Of a DNA stretch of 64,000 nt, positions 37,746 to 47,931 are shown piece after piece. The position numbers and the translations under genes were made by a program. Positions within the stretch are counted from its first letter, which is position 1. Every line of letters starts with the position of its first letter. Source of the DNA: Procambarus clarkii (Eukaryota; Arthropoda; Malacostraca; Decapoda; Cambaridae); assembly GCF_040958095.1 (NCBI RefSeq), contig NC_091199.1, forward strand, positions 34,718,869 through 34,782,868, written 5' to 3'. Under the pieces are notes generated by a model. The model saw only the letters and a list, made by a program, of their open reading frames with translations, was not told the origin of the DNA and ran no database searches.

Positions 37746-39755
37746 ATGAATAAGGTGCAAGCGTTTGTGGAGTCAGGCAAGCCTGAGGACTTGGAAGGTT
37801 GCACGAGGGATCAATTGAAACAAATAGCAGAAAAATGTGGCATTAGGTTGAAAGCATCTGCAGTAGCTGGGATGAAGGATGAGATCCTGAGACAGTTGAG
37901 AGCCAGAAGTGAAGCGGCAGAACAAAGAGCCCAGAAAGGAGCTGAAAGTGGAAAGGAGGATGATGGGCAGGATGAAGTGAGATCCCAGGGATCGAGTAGG
38001 AGCAGCAAGAGTAGCCGCAGTAGCAGGAGTAGCCGAAATAGGAGCTTGGAGAGATTCCAGTTAGAGCTCCAGATGCAGCAACAACGAGAGGACAAGGAGA
38101 GACAGTTCCAGCTGGAAAAGTTGAAATTAGAACTCCAGATGAAAAATGAAGCCGAGAAGGAAAAAGAGAAAACCAGGCTGGAAGTAGAAAAAGAGAAAAC
38201 CAGACTGGAAATAGAAAAAGAGAAAACCAGAGTAAGAGAATTGGAGTTGGAACAGGAGAAAGAAAAAGAGAGAACAAAACAAATGCAGATAGAAACGAAT
38301 AGAACCTTGGCTGTGCAAAGGATTGAACATGGGTTGCCAGAGAGTACCACCCAGGTATTACACTCACCAGATGTTAGGGTTAAGGAGAAGGACATTCTCT
38401 TGTTTGTTCCCGAAGAGGCAGAGAGCTTCTTCGAGCATTTTGAAAAAGTAGCCATCATCAAGGAGTGGCCACAGGAGGAATGGGCCCAGCTGGTCCAATT
38501 ATGATTCACCGGTGAAGCCAGGGAGGCATACACCCAATTGTCACTGGAAGAGTGCCAGGATTATGCCACGGTAAAGAGCAGCGTATTGCGCTCGTTTCAG
38601 TTAGCCCCAGAAGCTTATAGGAAGCGTTTCAGAGAGATGAGCAAAGTTGGAGCATGGACGTTTGCCGAGACAGCAAGAGATCTGGAAAGACGATTCCAGA
38701 AGTGGATTGAGGCTGCTGGAGTTGGATCTTACACTGACCTGAAGAAACTGATGGTCATGGAGAAGTTCTTGGAGATGATGCATCCCGAAACAAAGTTCAA
38801 GATCCAAGAAGCAGGGATAAAGGAGGTGAAAGATGCCGCAGATAGGGCAGATATGATTACTGAAGTGTACAGGAGCTTGAGGGAGAACAGAGTGAGAAGC
38901 GAGGCAAGACGCAGCAATGGCAGACCCAATGGAGTCTGGGGAGGAAGAAATTATGAGAGACCCAGAAGAGTCTGTGGTGATAAAAATTTTGATAAATGGG
39001 CAGATAAACGTGAGTACCCTAAAACTCAGAAGAGTAGGTCGCGCACTTTGTCTGAAAGTGAGGATGGAGGAGCTAAACGAGAAACTGATCGTTATCCAGG
39101 AAATCAAGAGTCCAGTAAAGCCCCACAGAGTGCAGGTAGTGTACCTGGCCCGAGGAACTCTCATGCGAGTTGACAAAGTCAGAGCCACTCTGGTTCTTAT
39201 AGGAGAGATTTTTCCCAGGTGAGGTGTTACAATTGTAACGGATTAAGTCACGTGATGCGAGATTGTAGGCAGGGCAAAAGAGTTGTGACCCTGGCCATGT
39301 GTGACCCCCGAGCTAAATATGCCAATATGTTCCAAGACAAACCACGGAGATCAAACTTAGTGAACGAGAGGTATAGGCCATTCATGAGTAAAGGTTGGAT
39401 CAGTATTAGAGGCCAACCTGAGGTAGAAGTTGGTATCTTAAGAGATACCGGAGCTAATCAGAGCTTGATTGCGAGAAGCCTGATTGGGAATGATCGACGG
39501 TTAGCTGGCAGTGGGAAGATGAAAGTATATGGGTTATTGTCTGAGAGTGACATGCCCATTTGTACTGTCCAGCTAAGGTCGGAATATGTGTCGGTGGAGG
39601 TGATGTTGGGAGTGTGCCCCGACATACCTGTTCCAGGAGTCCAAGTGACCCTGGGGAATGACTTGTGCGGGACAAAGGTGTTGCCAAGAGTCATAGCGGA
39701 GACTGTGCCAGAGGAGAGCCCAGAAGGCTCTCTCTCGCGCTGGTGGGACACCTGA
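37746..39755 (+). pseudogene. Gypsy gag-protease, copy 1 (SCAN-like capsid; two in-frame TGAs)
   Basis: The ATG at 37746 opens MNKVQAFVESGKPEDLEG. A long charged coiled coil of KEKTRLE-type heptads lies at about 38020-38330. The capsid part contains AREAYTQLSLEECQDYATVK and APEAYRKRFREM, which resembles the SCAN-like capsid of Gmr1-type Gypsy elements. A CCHC knuckle CYNCNGLSHVMRDC lies at about 39223-39264, and a retropepsin with VGILRDTGANQSLIARSL (active site DTGA) at about 39430-39485. One frame runs throughout but is broken by TGA at 38502-38504 and 39171-39173. Both could be CGA-to-TGA transitions (inference). Gag would package RNA and protease would mature it. The frame ends at 39755 without integrase. 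Confidence 0.88.
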
Positions 39756-39759
39756 GAGT

Positions 39760-40686
39760 GTGAACCTGACTGACATCCGAGGAGATGCGTCAGGAGACCG
39801 CCAAGCCATTGAGTACCCTGTCTCGGTAGTGATGAAGGCAGAGGTGGCCGACAAGGAAGACACTGGAGAAGGTGAGACAGTGTCGATTCAGCCGGTGGAA
39901 GATATCGACGTAGATATAGCGTGGCTGTTTGATGAAGGTCCAGCCCAGGAAAATGAAGTCTCTGTGAGGTCAAAAGTGAAGATGGCCCAGTCGAAGAAGA
40001 ATCATGTGAAGAGAGCGAACCTGAGTAGAGCCCAGCCCGCTGAAGTTAAGGATCGGAAGGTGAATGCAACTGTGCTGAGTAGAAATGAGGAAAGATGTGG
40101 ACAGACTGAGGACGGGAGTAGAGCGTCAAGTTGTCCACGAGCACACAGGCATATGGATAGTGGAGTTAAGTTGTGGGAGATGTCAAGAGTTGATATGTTC
40201 CACAGGAAACGTGAAGAAAAGATAGTGAAGAAGAGTAATAGCCGAGAAAATGAAAGGAGAAGAGACAGTATGTGTGGAGAGATGCTTACGAGCACTCTAG
40301 GAGAGGTAGAGCGACATGTACGGTCGAGTGCTGTTGGTTGTAGTACAGTGCTCGAGGAAACTTTTAGGGAACGAAGAAGAGTTGAAGGAGAAGAATTGGA
40401 GTGGTATAGAAGTGAGAAGTGTGGGAAGAGGATGACGATACAAGCATGGAGGAATAGAAGAAAGCCGAGGACTCGATGGAGGTCAAACAGGATGAAGTCT
40501 CGGATAAATGAGGAAACGAAAGGGAGGATCGTCGGTGAAGACGAGGGAGTGAAGTATGATGACAGGAGACGGAAGTATAATGGAAGTAGATGGAAGTGTG
40601 AAGATGATAGAGGAGGTACAGACCTTAGATGTCTGACTCTGGACGTGAAGAGAAGAAGACGAGGTAACGGAGGGTGGAAACAGTAA
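39760..40686 (+). CDS. Post-protease ORF of Gypsy copy 1, basic, no known domain
   Basis: The frame is shifted by +1 from the protease frame. It has IEYPVSVVMKAEVADKED near its start, like the spacer that follows protease in related elements, then a long Arg/Lys/Glu-rich stretch ending in TLDVKRRRRGNGGWKQ. No reverse-transcriptase, RNase H or integrase motif is seen in it. A related C-terminal segment is present in the older element at 17.0-17.2 kb (CLTQDVRSARRRR), so the region is conserved between families and is not a random frame. A GTG opens the listed span; true initiation is unknown. Confidence 0.45.
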   Translation: MNLTDIRGDASGDRQAIEYPVSVVMKAEVADKEDTGEGETVSIQPVEDIDVDIAWLFDEGPAQENEVSVRSKVKMAQSKKNHVKRANLSRAQPAEVKDRKVNATVLSRNEERCGQTEDGSRASSCPRAHRHMDSGVKLWEMSRVDMFHRKREEKIVKKSNSRENERRRDSMCGEMLTSTLGEVERHVRSSAVGCSTVLEETFRERRRVEGEELEWYRSEKCGKRMTIQAWRNRRKPRTRWRSNRMKSRINEETKGRIVGEDEGVKYDDRRRKYNGSRWKCEDDRGGTDLRCLTLDVKRRRRGNGGWKQ

Positions 40687-40853
40687 GTAGAGTGGACCGA
40701 TGGAGCGCAGGCGTCCTAGGAGGACAGCCAAGCCAAGAGGTGCCAGAGAAGTCAGATCGTTTGTGAGAAGATCATGTTCCTGGAGAGTTGTGAGCCGGAT
40801 GTGCAAGGTGCAACGAACTAATTGTAGACTCCTAAGGGAGTATATCGATTGAA

Positions 40854-40907
40854 GGACGAGACAGTGTGGTGGTGGATGTATTATCCCGAGCTTTGCCACT
40901 GGAATAA
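40854..40907 (+). pseudogene. RNase H C-terminal-like tail before the LTR, copy 1
   Basis: GRDSVVVDVLSRALPLE then TAA closely resembles the end of Ty3/Gypsy RNase H (G-x-D-N-V-V-A-D-A-L-S-R). It stops only 24 bp before LTR 2. In most Gypsy elements integrase would follow; in Gmr1-like elements RNase H is last. Confidence 0.6.
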
Positions 40908-40911
40908 CTCT

Positions 40912-40931
40912 AAAAAATAAGGGGAGGGGAG
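40912..40931 (+). promoter_or_regulatory. Polypurine tract, Gypsy copy 1
   Basis: AAAAATAAGGGGAGGGGAG, almost all purines, immediately precedes the TG of LTR 2, as needed for plus-strand priming. Confidence 0.85.
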
Positions 40932-42435
40932 TGTTATGATCTCATCCTGTAGGAGAAACGAATCTCCCCCTTGAGAGTTATTCAGCAAGCCTGACCTGAT
41001 TAGAAGGTCTAGCAAATATTGAGGTGATAACCCATATGTAAAATAACTGGTTGGATATGATGAACAATTTAAGATTATGGGCAGTGTAGAAGAAAACAGA
41101 TAAATGACTGGTTAGGAGATGTGGACATTTTGCTGGAGGCATAAGGCTCGCTTCTGGAGGGGCTTTGACCTCACTTGAGTGGCAGACATCGCAGGGGAAA
41201 GCCGCGCTCCGTTGAGCTCCCGTAAGAAGGGAACCCCTAGTGATATATCTCCAAGAGAAGAGAAGTGTGTAGACGTGCCAGCTGTGGAACTGAGCTGGGA
41301 ACGTTGTGGTCTCAAGTCCTGGTCGAAGAGGAGAGTATTAAACCGCCCAGAGACATTATTGTGGGCCGTGGAAGCGCCCTGACCAAGCTTCATCAGAGGG
41401 AGGAGCGCCCTCGACCAGACAATCTGTGGTAAGCACGATATACTCCAGTTCATAGTGATTGCTTGTAGTTGGTCGTGTGCCCAGCGACAGTAGGAATGTT
41501 TATTGATAAGTAGACATGTTTTGGTGAGGCAGAAGGCCTGAAATAAGAGAGTGGAGAGGGAGGAACACGGAGCGACGTCCATCCCCTCTGAACGCTGGCA
41601 GGTAACTGAGGGAGCTCGGCTCCTGACGGTGGAAGACCCTCCCAGCGAGTGAGGACCGCCGCCGGGCGAGGTGGAGTATGGACCCGCCTGAAACGGGGGA
41701 GTCCACTCTCACTGTATGTAGAGGACAGATAGAGGTTTGAGGCAAACATATTGTGTGACTATTTTTGTTTATATGTTAAAGGGGAAACATTTTATTGGAG
41801 TGTCGATGGGTTGCAGGTTTGTCTTTGGGGAAGAAGTTGCTGAGAACTTCGAAGCCAGCATAGATGAAGAAATTGATGAGACTCCAAGGTAGTGGAGGCG
41901 AGGACCTCGAGCTGTGAGGAGAAGCAGTGAAGAGGAGTGTCACGTGCTTCTGTAGAGGTGGTGAAGCACCATAGTTGCCCGAGGAAACTTCATGGTGTAG
42001 CAGCCAAGAGAGCTGTGGAGGAACCTAGCAGAAGTAGTAGAGCACCATAGTTGCTCAAGGAAAACTTCATGGTAGCAGCCTGGAGGAGCTGCAGAGGATC
42101 CTGGTAGTTAAACCCAGAAGAACCTGAAGATATCAGGGTAGTGAACTTCCAGAGGTGGAAGGGAAGTTCTGGTGGATTACTTGTAGGGAGTTGATAGTGT
42201 TTGGTTGTTATTAGCGTGCAAGACGCAGTGAGAGGTGAGTAACTGTTTGCATTCATATGTCAAGGAGTGTTTTCTACTGAAGTTTAGAGTTACAGTCGTA
42301 GGCTGGATTACCTACAGATGTATGTGTTCTAGGACTGATAGAGTGATCGATTGATTATTGTTGCATATCAAGGAACATTTATACTGATATATGTTATTGC
42401 ATTCACATGCTGATTTTCTTTGTACACATTTATAG

Positions 42436-42525
<90 letters not shown>

Positions 42526-43123
42526 TCTTGCTGATGGTGCAACAGTGTATGTAGACTTGATCAACTTGAGGAGGTTGATAGTATCAGGTGGTGAACCAGG
42601 AGATAGGATACCGCTTGATATGCTGATGATAGAGTTCTGATTGTGTTTGAGTGCAACCTGATTGTAATAGTATAGAGTATAGGATTCATTATTATTATAT
42701 GTGTGTATGTATTGTGTATGTGCTTTGTCCAGTAAATGTATTCCAATTTGCTGGTGTTTGCCCTTGTCCTAGTGAGGCTTCCCATGAAATAGTACAGAAG
42801 AAGAGAGAGAGAGAGAAAGAACCAAGAACCACTGTTGTGGACAGGGTAAAAGGTAATACTAATAAGTCAAAAGGGGATTGAGGAGATCAGATCACCTAAG
42901 GAGAGAGTGGGGAGTCACAGCGGCTCGTGTGGGTGTGTGCACGTGACAACGAGGCTGAGTGTTGGAGCCGCATCCCCTAAACGTGTGACGATGAGCCCCT
43001 CTCCAAGAGCCAGAAGCGCCTAGTGTGATCTATTGAGGTATAAGCACTCTACCGAGTTGTGGGTTGGGTTGTCCGTAGAGAAGGGTCAACGACGACAACA
43101 CCACCAACACACAAACTATAATA
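40932..43123 (+). mobile_element. Gypsy element, LTR 2
   Basis: A 2192-bp LTR from TGTTATGATCTC to ACTATAATA, with an uninterrupted (TA)n run at about 42440-42522. It acts as 3' LTR of copy 1 and 5' LTR of copy 2. In its 5' part it is more similar to LTR 3 than to LTR 1. Confidence 0.94.
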
Positions 43124-43125
43124 AA

Positions 43126-43144
43126 TTGGGGGCCTGTGTCGGGG
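43126..43144 (+). promoter_or_regulatory. Candidate primer-binding site, Gypsy copy 2
   Basis: Same TTGGGGGCCTGTGTCGGGG as copy 1, again two bases after the LTR. Confidence 0.5.
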
Positions 43145-43259
43145 AGAGTGAACTGACACACCAACACCCTGTCCAAGAGTGGATTTGTACACCCTTGCTG
43201 AAATAAACTGTGTGACTGCAGGTGTATATTCTCTCTCTTGGGAAGACTCACAGGACAAG

Positions 43260-45269
43260 ATGAATAAGGTGCAAGCGTTTGTGGAGTCAGGCAAGCCTGA
43301 GGACTTGGAAGGTTGCACGAGGGATCAATTGAAACAAATAGCAGAAAAATGTGGCATTAGGTTGAAAGCATCTGCAGTAGCTGGGATGAAGGATGAGATC
43401 CTGAGACAGTTGAGAGCCAGAAGTGAAGCGGCAGAACAAAGAGCCCAGAAAGGAGCTGAAAGTGGAAAGGAGGATGATGGGCAGGATGAAGTGAGATCCC
43501 AGGGATCGAGTAGGAGCAGCAAGAGTAGCCGCAGTAGCAGGAGTAGCCGAAATAGGAGCTTGGAGAGATTCCAGTTAGAGCTCCAGATGCAGCAACAACG
43601 AGAGGACAAGGAGAGACAGTTCCAGCTGGAAAAGTTGAAATTAGAACTCCAGATGAAAAATGAAGCCGAGAAGGAAAAAGAGAAAACCAGGCTGGAAGTA
43701 GAAAAAGAGAAAACCAGACTGGAAATAGAAAAAGAGAAAACCAGAGTAAGAGAATTGGAGTTGGAACAGGAGAAAGAAAAAGAGAGAACAAAACAAATGC
43801 AGATAGAAACGAATAGAACCTTGGCTGTGCAAAGGATTGAACATGGGTTGCCAGAGAGTACCACCCAGGTATTACACTCACCAGATGTTAGGGTTAAGGA
43901 GAAGGACATTCTCTTGTTTGTTCCCGAAGAGGCAGAGAGCTTCTTCGAGCATTTTGAAAAAGTAGCCATCATCAAGGAGTGGCCACAGGAGGAATGGGCC
44001 CAGCTGGTCCAATTATGATTCACCGGTGAAGCCAGGGAGGCATACACCCAATTGTCACTGGAAGAGTGCCAGGATTATGCCACGGTAAAGAGCAGCGTAT
44101 TGCGCTCGTTTCAGTTAGCCCCAGAAGCTTATAGGAAGCGTTTCAGAGAGATGAGCAAAGTTGGAGCATGGACGTTTGCCGAGACAGCAAGAGATCTGGA
44201 AAGACGATTCCAGAAGTGGATTGAGGCTGCTGGAGTTGGATCTTACACTGACCTGAAGAAACTGATGGTCATGGAGAAGTTCTTGGAGATGATGCATCCC
44301 GAAACAAAGTTCAAGATCCAAGAAGCAGGGATAAAGGAGGTGAAAGATGCCGCAGATAGGGCAGATATGATTACTGAAGTGTACAGGAGCTTGAGGGAGA
44401 ACAGAGTGAGAAGCGAGGCAAGACGCAGCAATGGCAGACCCAATGGAGTCTGGGGAGGAAGAAATTATGAGAGACCCAGAAGAGTCTGTGGTGATAAAAA
44501 TTTTGATAAATGGGCAGATAAACGTGAGTACCCTAAAACTCAGAAGAGTAGGTCGCGCACTTTGTCTGAAAGTGAGGATGGAGGAGCTAAACGAGAAACT
44601 GATCGTTATCCAGGAAATCAAGAGTCCAGTAAAGCCCCACAGAGTGCAGGTAGTGTACCTGGCCCGAGGAACTCTCATGCGAGTTGACAAAGTCAGAGCC
44701 ACTCTGGTTCTTATAGGAGAGATTTTTCCCAGGTGAGGTGTTACAATTGTAACGGATTAAGTCACGTGATGCGAGATTGTAGGCAGGGCAAAAGAGTTGT
44801 GACCCTGGCCATGTGTGACCCCCGAGCTAAATATGCCAATATGTTCCAAGACAAACCACGGAGATCAAACTTAGTGAACGAGAGGTATAGGCCATTCATG
44901 AGTAAAGGTTGGATCAGTATTAGAGGCCAACCTGAGGTAGAAGTTGGTATCTTAAGAGATACCGGAGCTAATCAGAGCTTGATTGCGAGAAGCCTGATTG
45001 GGAATGATCGACGGTTAGCTGGCAGTGGGAAGATGAAAGTATATGGGTTATTGTCTGAGAGTGACATGCCCATTTGTACTGTCCAGCTAAGGTCGGAATA
45101 TGTGTCGGTGGAGGTGATGTTGGGAGTGTGCCCCGACATACCTGTTCCAGGAGTCCAAGTGACCCTGGGGAATGACTTGTGCGGGACAAAGGTGTTGCCA
45201 AGAGTCATAGCGGAGACTGTGCCAGAGGAGAGCCCAGAAGGCTCTCTCTCGCGCTGGTGGGACACCTGA
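43260..45269 (+). pseudogene. Gypsy gag-protease, copy 2
   Basis: This is copy 1 shifted by exactly 5514 bp, with the same SCAN-like capsid, CCHC knuckle and DTGA protease. It has in-frame TGA codons at 44016-44018 and 44685-44687, the same two positions as in copy 1. I found no difference from copy 1 in this stretch by reading. Shared nonsense codons mean that the duplication happened after the element had been inactivated. Confidence 0.9.
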
Positions 45270-45273
45270 GAGT

Positions 45274-46200
45274 GTGAACCTGACTGACATCCGAGGAGAT
45301 GCGTCAGGAGACCGCCAAGCCATTGAGTACCCTGTCTCGGTAGTGATGAAGGCAGAGGTGGCCGACAAGGAAGACACTGGAGAAGGTGAGACAGTGTCGA
45401 TTCAGCCGGTGGAAGATATCGACGTAGATATAGCGTGGCTGTTTGATGAAGGTCCAGCCCAGGAAAATGAAGTCTCTGTGAGGTCAAAAGTGAAGATGGC
45501 CCAATCGAAGAAGAATCATGTGAAGAGAGCGAACCTGAGTAGAGCCCAGCCCGCTGAAGTTAAGGATCGGAAGGTGAATGCAACTGTGCTGAGTAGAAAT
45601 GAGGAAAGATGTGGACAGACTGAGGACGGGAGTAGAGCGTCAAGTTGTCCACGAGCACACAGGCATATGGATAGTGGAGTTAAGTTGTGGGAGATGTCAA
45701 GAGTTGATATGTTCCACAGGAAACGTGAAGAAAAGATAGTGAAGAAGAGTAATAGCCGAGAAAATGAAAGGAGAAGAGACAGTATGTGTGGAGAGATGCT
45801 TACGAGCACTCTAGGAGAGGTAGAGCGACATGTACGGTCGAGTGCTGTTGGTTGTAGTACAGTGCTCGAGGAAACTTTTAGGGAACGAAGAAGAGTTGAA
45901 GGAGAAGAATTGGAGTGGTATAGAAGTGAGAAGTGTGGGAAGAGGATGACGATACAAGCATGGAGGAATAGAAGAAAGCCGAGGACTCGATGGAGGTCAA
46001 ACAGGATGAAGTCTCGGATAAATGAGGAAACGAAAGGGAGGATCGTCGGTGAAGACGAGGGAGTGAAGTATGATGACAGGAGACGGAAGTATAATGGAAG
46101 TAGATGGAAGTGTGAAGATGATAGAGGAGGTACAGACCTTAGATGTCTGACTCTGGACGTGAAGAGAAGAAGACGAGGTAACGGAGGGTGGAAACAGTAA
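45274..46200 (+). CDS. Post-protease ORF of Gypsy copy 2
   Basis: Duplicate of 39760-40686 at +5514 bp. One difference was noticed: CCCAATCGAAG here versus CCCAGTCGAAG in copy 1 (at about 45502 and 39988), which does not break the frame. It has the same basic composition and lack of polymerase or integrase motifs. Confidence 0.45.
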   Translation: MNLTDIRGDASGDRQAIEYPVSVVMKAEVADKEDTGEGETVSIQPVEDIDVDIAWLFDEGPAQENEVSVRSKVKMAQSKKNHVKRANLSRAQPAEVKDRKVNATVLSRNEERCGQTEDGSRASSCPRAHRHMDSGVKLWEMSRVDMFHRKREEKIVKKSNSRENERRRDSMCGEMLTSTLGEVERHVRSSAVGCSTVLEETFRERRRVEGEELEWYRSEKCGKRMTIQAWRNRRKPRTRWRSNRMKSRINEETKGRIVGEDEGVKYDDRRRKYNGSRWKCEDDRGGTDLRCLTLDVKRRRRGNGGWKQ

Positions 46201-46367
46201 GTAGAGTGGACCGATGGAGCGCAGGCGTCCTAGGAGGACAGCCAAGCCAAGAGGTGCCAGAGAAGTCAGATCGTTTGTGAGAAGATCATGTTCCTGGAGA
46301 GTTGTGAGCCGGATGTGCAAGGTGCAACGAACTAATTGTAGACTCCTAAGGGAGTATATCGATTGAA

Positions 46368-46445
46368 GGACGAGACAGTGTGGTGGTGGATGTATTATCC
46401 CGAGCTTTGCCACTGGAATAACTCTAAAAAATAAGGGGAGGGGAG
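46368..46445 (+). pseudogene. RNase H-like tail and polypurine tract, copy 2
   Basis: Repeats the copy 1 arrangement: the VVVDVLSRA-type tail ends in TAA at 46419-46421, followed by a polypurine tract abutting LTR 3. Confidence 0.6.
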
Positions 46446-47143
46446 TGTTATGATCTCATCCTGTAGGAGAAACGAATCTCCCCCTTGAGAGTTATTCAGC
46501 AAGCCTGACCTGATTAGAAGGTCTAGCAAATATTGAGGTGATAACCCATATGTAAAATAACTGGTTGGATATGATGAACAATTTAAGATTATGGGCAGTG
46601 TAGAAGAAAACAGATAAATGACTGGTTAGGAGATGTGGACATTTTGCTGGAGGCATAAGGCTCGCTTCTGGAGGGGCTTTGACCTCACTTGAGTGGCAGA
46701 CATCGCAGGGGAAAGCCGCGCTCCGTTGAGCTCCCGTAAGAAGGGAACCCCTAGTGATATATCTCCAAGAGAAGAGAAGTGTGTAGACGTGCCAACTGTG
46801 GAACTAAGCTGGGAACGTTGTGGTCTCAAGTCCTGGTCGAAGAGGAGAGTATTAAACCGCCCAGAGGCATTATTGTGGGCCGTGGAAGCGCCCTGACCAA
46901 GCTTCGTCAGAGGGAGGAGCGCCCTCGACCAGACAATCTGTGGTAAGCACGATATACGCCAGTTCATAGTGATTGCTTGTAGTTGGTCGTGTGCCCAGCG
47001 ACAGTAGCAATGTTTATTGATAAGTTAGACATGTTTTGGTGAGGCAGAAGTCCTGAAATAAGAGAGTGGAGAGGGAGGAACACGGAGCGACGTCCGTCCC
47101 CTCTGAGCGCTGGCAGGTAACTGAGGGAGCTCGGCTCCTGACG
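46446..47143 (+). mobile_element. Gypsy element, LTR 3, truncated
   Basis: Only the first 698 bp of the LTR remain. The sequence departs from LTRs 1 and 2 after GGCTCCTGACG, where a MITE begins. It carries private substitutions (GTGCCAACTGTGG, AGAGGCATTATTG) not seen in LTR 2. Confidence 0.92.
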
Positions 47144-47502
47144 CAACCTGTCCTCTTAAAAAGAACGTCGCTTTTGGCCGTTTGCCTGTATGGCCGAATA
47201 TAGACGTAATTTGAAAATATAAAAAAAATGAATATAAATTTGGGATTTTTTTTCAACAACAGTAAGTTAAGGGTCCTCTGATGGGTTAGGTGGGTAGGAA
47301 ATTCTCATAAAGTTTCAAAATGGTATGAAAAACGTTAATGGAAAGAATCCTTTTCTAAGCTGGCCGAGTAAGCCGGACGACTCAAACAGAAAACGGAACA
47401 GTACATCACTTTTGTGAGTCGATTTCATTTCAAATTACGTCCAAATTTGGCCATAGCGCGCATACCAGCGAAAAGTGACGTTATTTTTAAGAGGACGGGT
47501 TG
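47144..47502. mobile_element. 359-bp foldback MITE, complete
   Basis: The left end CAACCTGTCCTCTTAAAAAG and the right end (reverse complement CAACCCGTCCTCTTAAAAAT) are imperfect inverted repeats. They continue through AACGTCGCTTTT versus AACGTCACTTTT and then a looser GGCCGTTTGCC/GGCGCGC region. It has no coding capacity. It separates truncated LTR 3 from minisatellite B. Confidence 0.85.
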
Positions 47503-47792
47503 GAGAGAGAGTGGTGGATGGTGGGGGGGGGGGGGTATTTGGTGGAGAGAGAGTGGTGGATGGCGGAGGGATAGTTGGTAGTGAGAGAGTGGTGGATGGT
47601 GGAGTGGTAGTTGGTAGTGAGAGAGTGGTGGGGTAGTAGTTGATGGAAAGAGAATAGTGAATGGTTTGCTTGATAGTTGGAGGAGAGAGAGAGGTGGATG
47701 GTGGAGGAGTAGTGGGTGGAGAGAGAGAGTAGTGGATGGTGGGGGGGGGGGTGTAGTTAGTGGAGAGAAAATGGTGGTTGGTAGGGTGGTAG
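47503..47792. repeat. Minisatellite B, segment 5 (G-rich on +)
   Basis: GAGAGAGTGGTGGATGGTGG and GGTAGTTGGTAGTGAGAGAG variants with poly-G tracts; same family as the 22.9-35 kb segments. Confidence 0.93.
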
Positions 47793-47931
47793 TTTTTTTT
47801 TTTTTTTTGCTGAGATATTCCTGCGCGGGCCCTAAGCCTCTGGCTGGCCCACTAAGTGTTGCTTGTTTCTGCTTTACTTGGGCGGAGTATGAGTATTTAT
47901 GACTCGTATGGTCGCTTCAGTAAGATTTTAC
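47793..47931 (-). mobile_element. 5'-truncated LINE 3' end with poly(A), inserted in minisatellite B
   Basis: The plus-strand T run at 47793-47808 is the poly(A) tail of a minus-strand insertion. On the minus strand GTAAAATCTTACTGAAGCGA, then ACTTAGTGGGCCAGCCAGAG and GCGCAGGAATATC match the LINE end at 59.95-60.06 kb. Only about 120 bp of element remain. Confidence 0.82.

Noticed and set aside
37811..38533. 240-aa antisense Ser/Cys/Phe-rich frame
   Set aside because: Shadow of the charged coiled coil of gag on the other strand; its composition follows from KEK/EEK codons.
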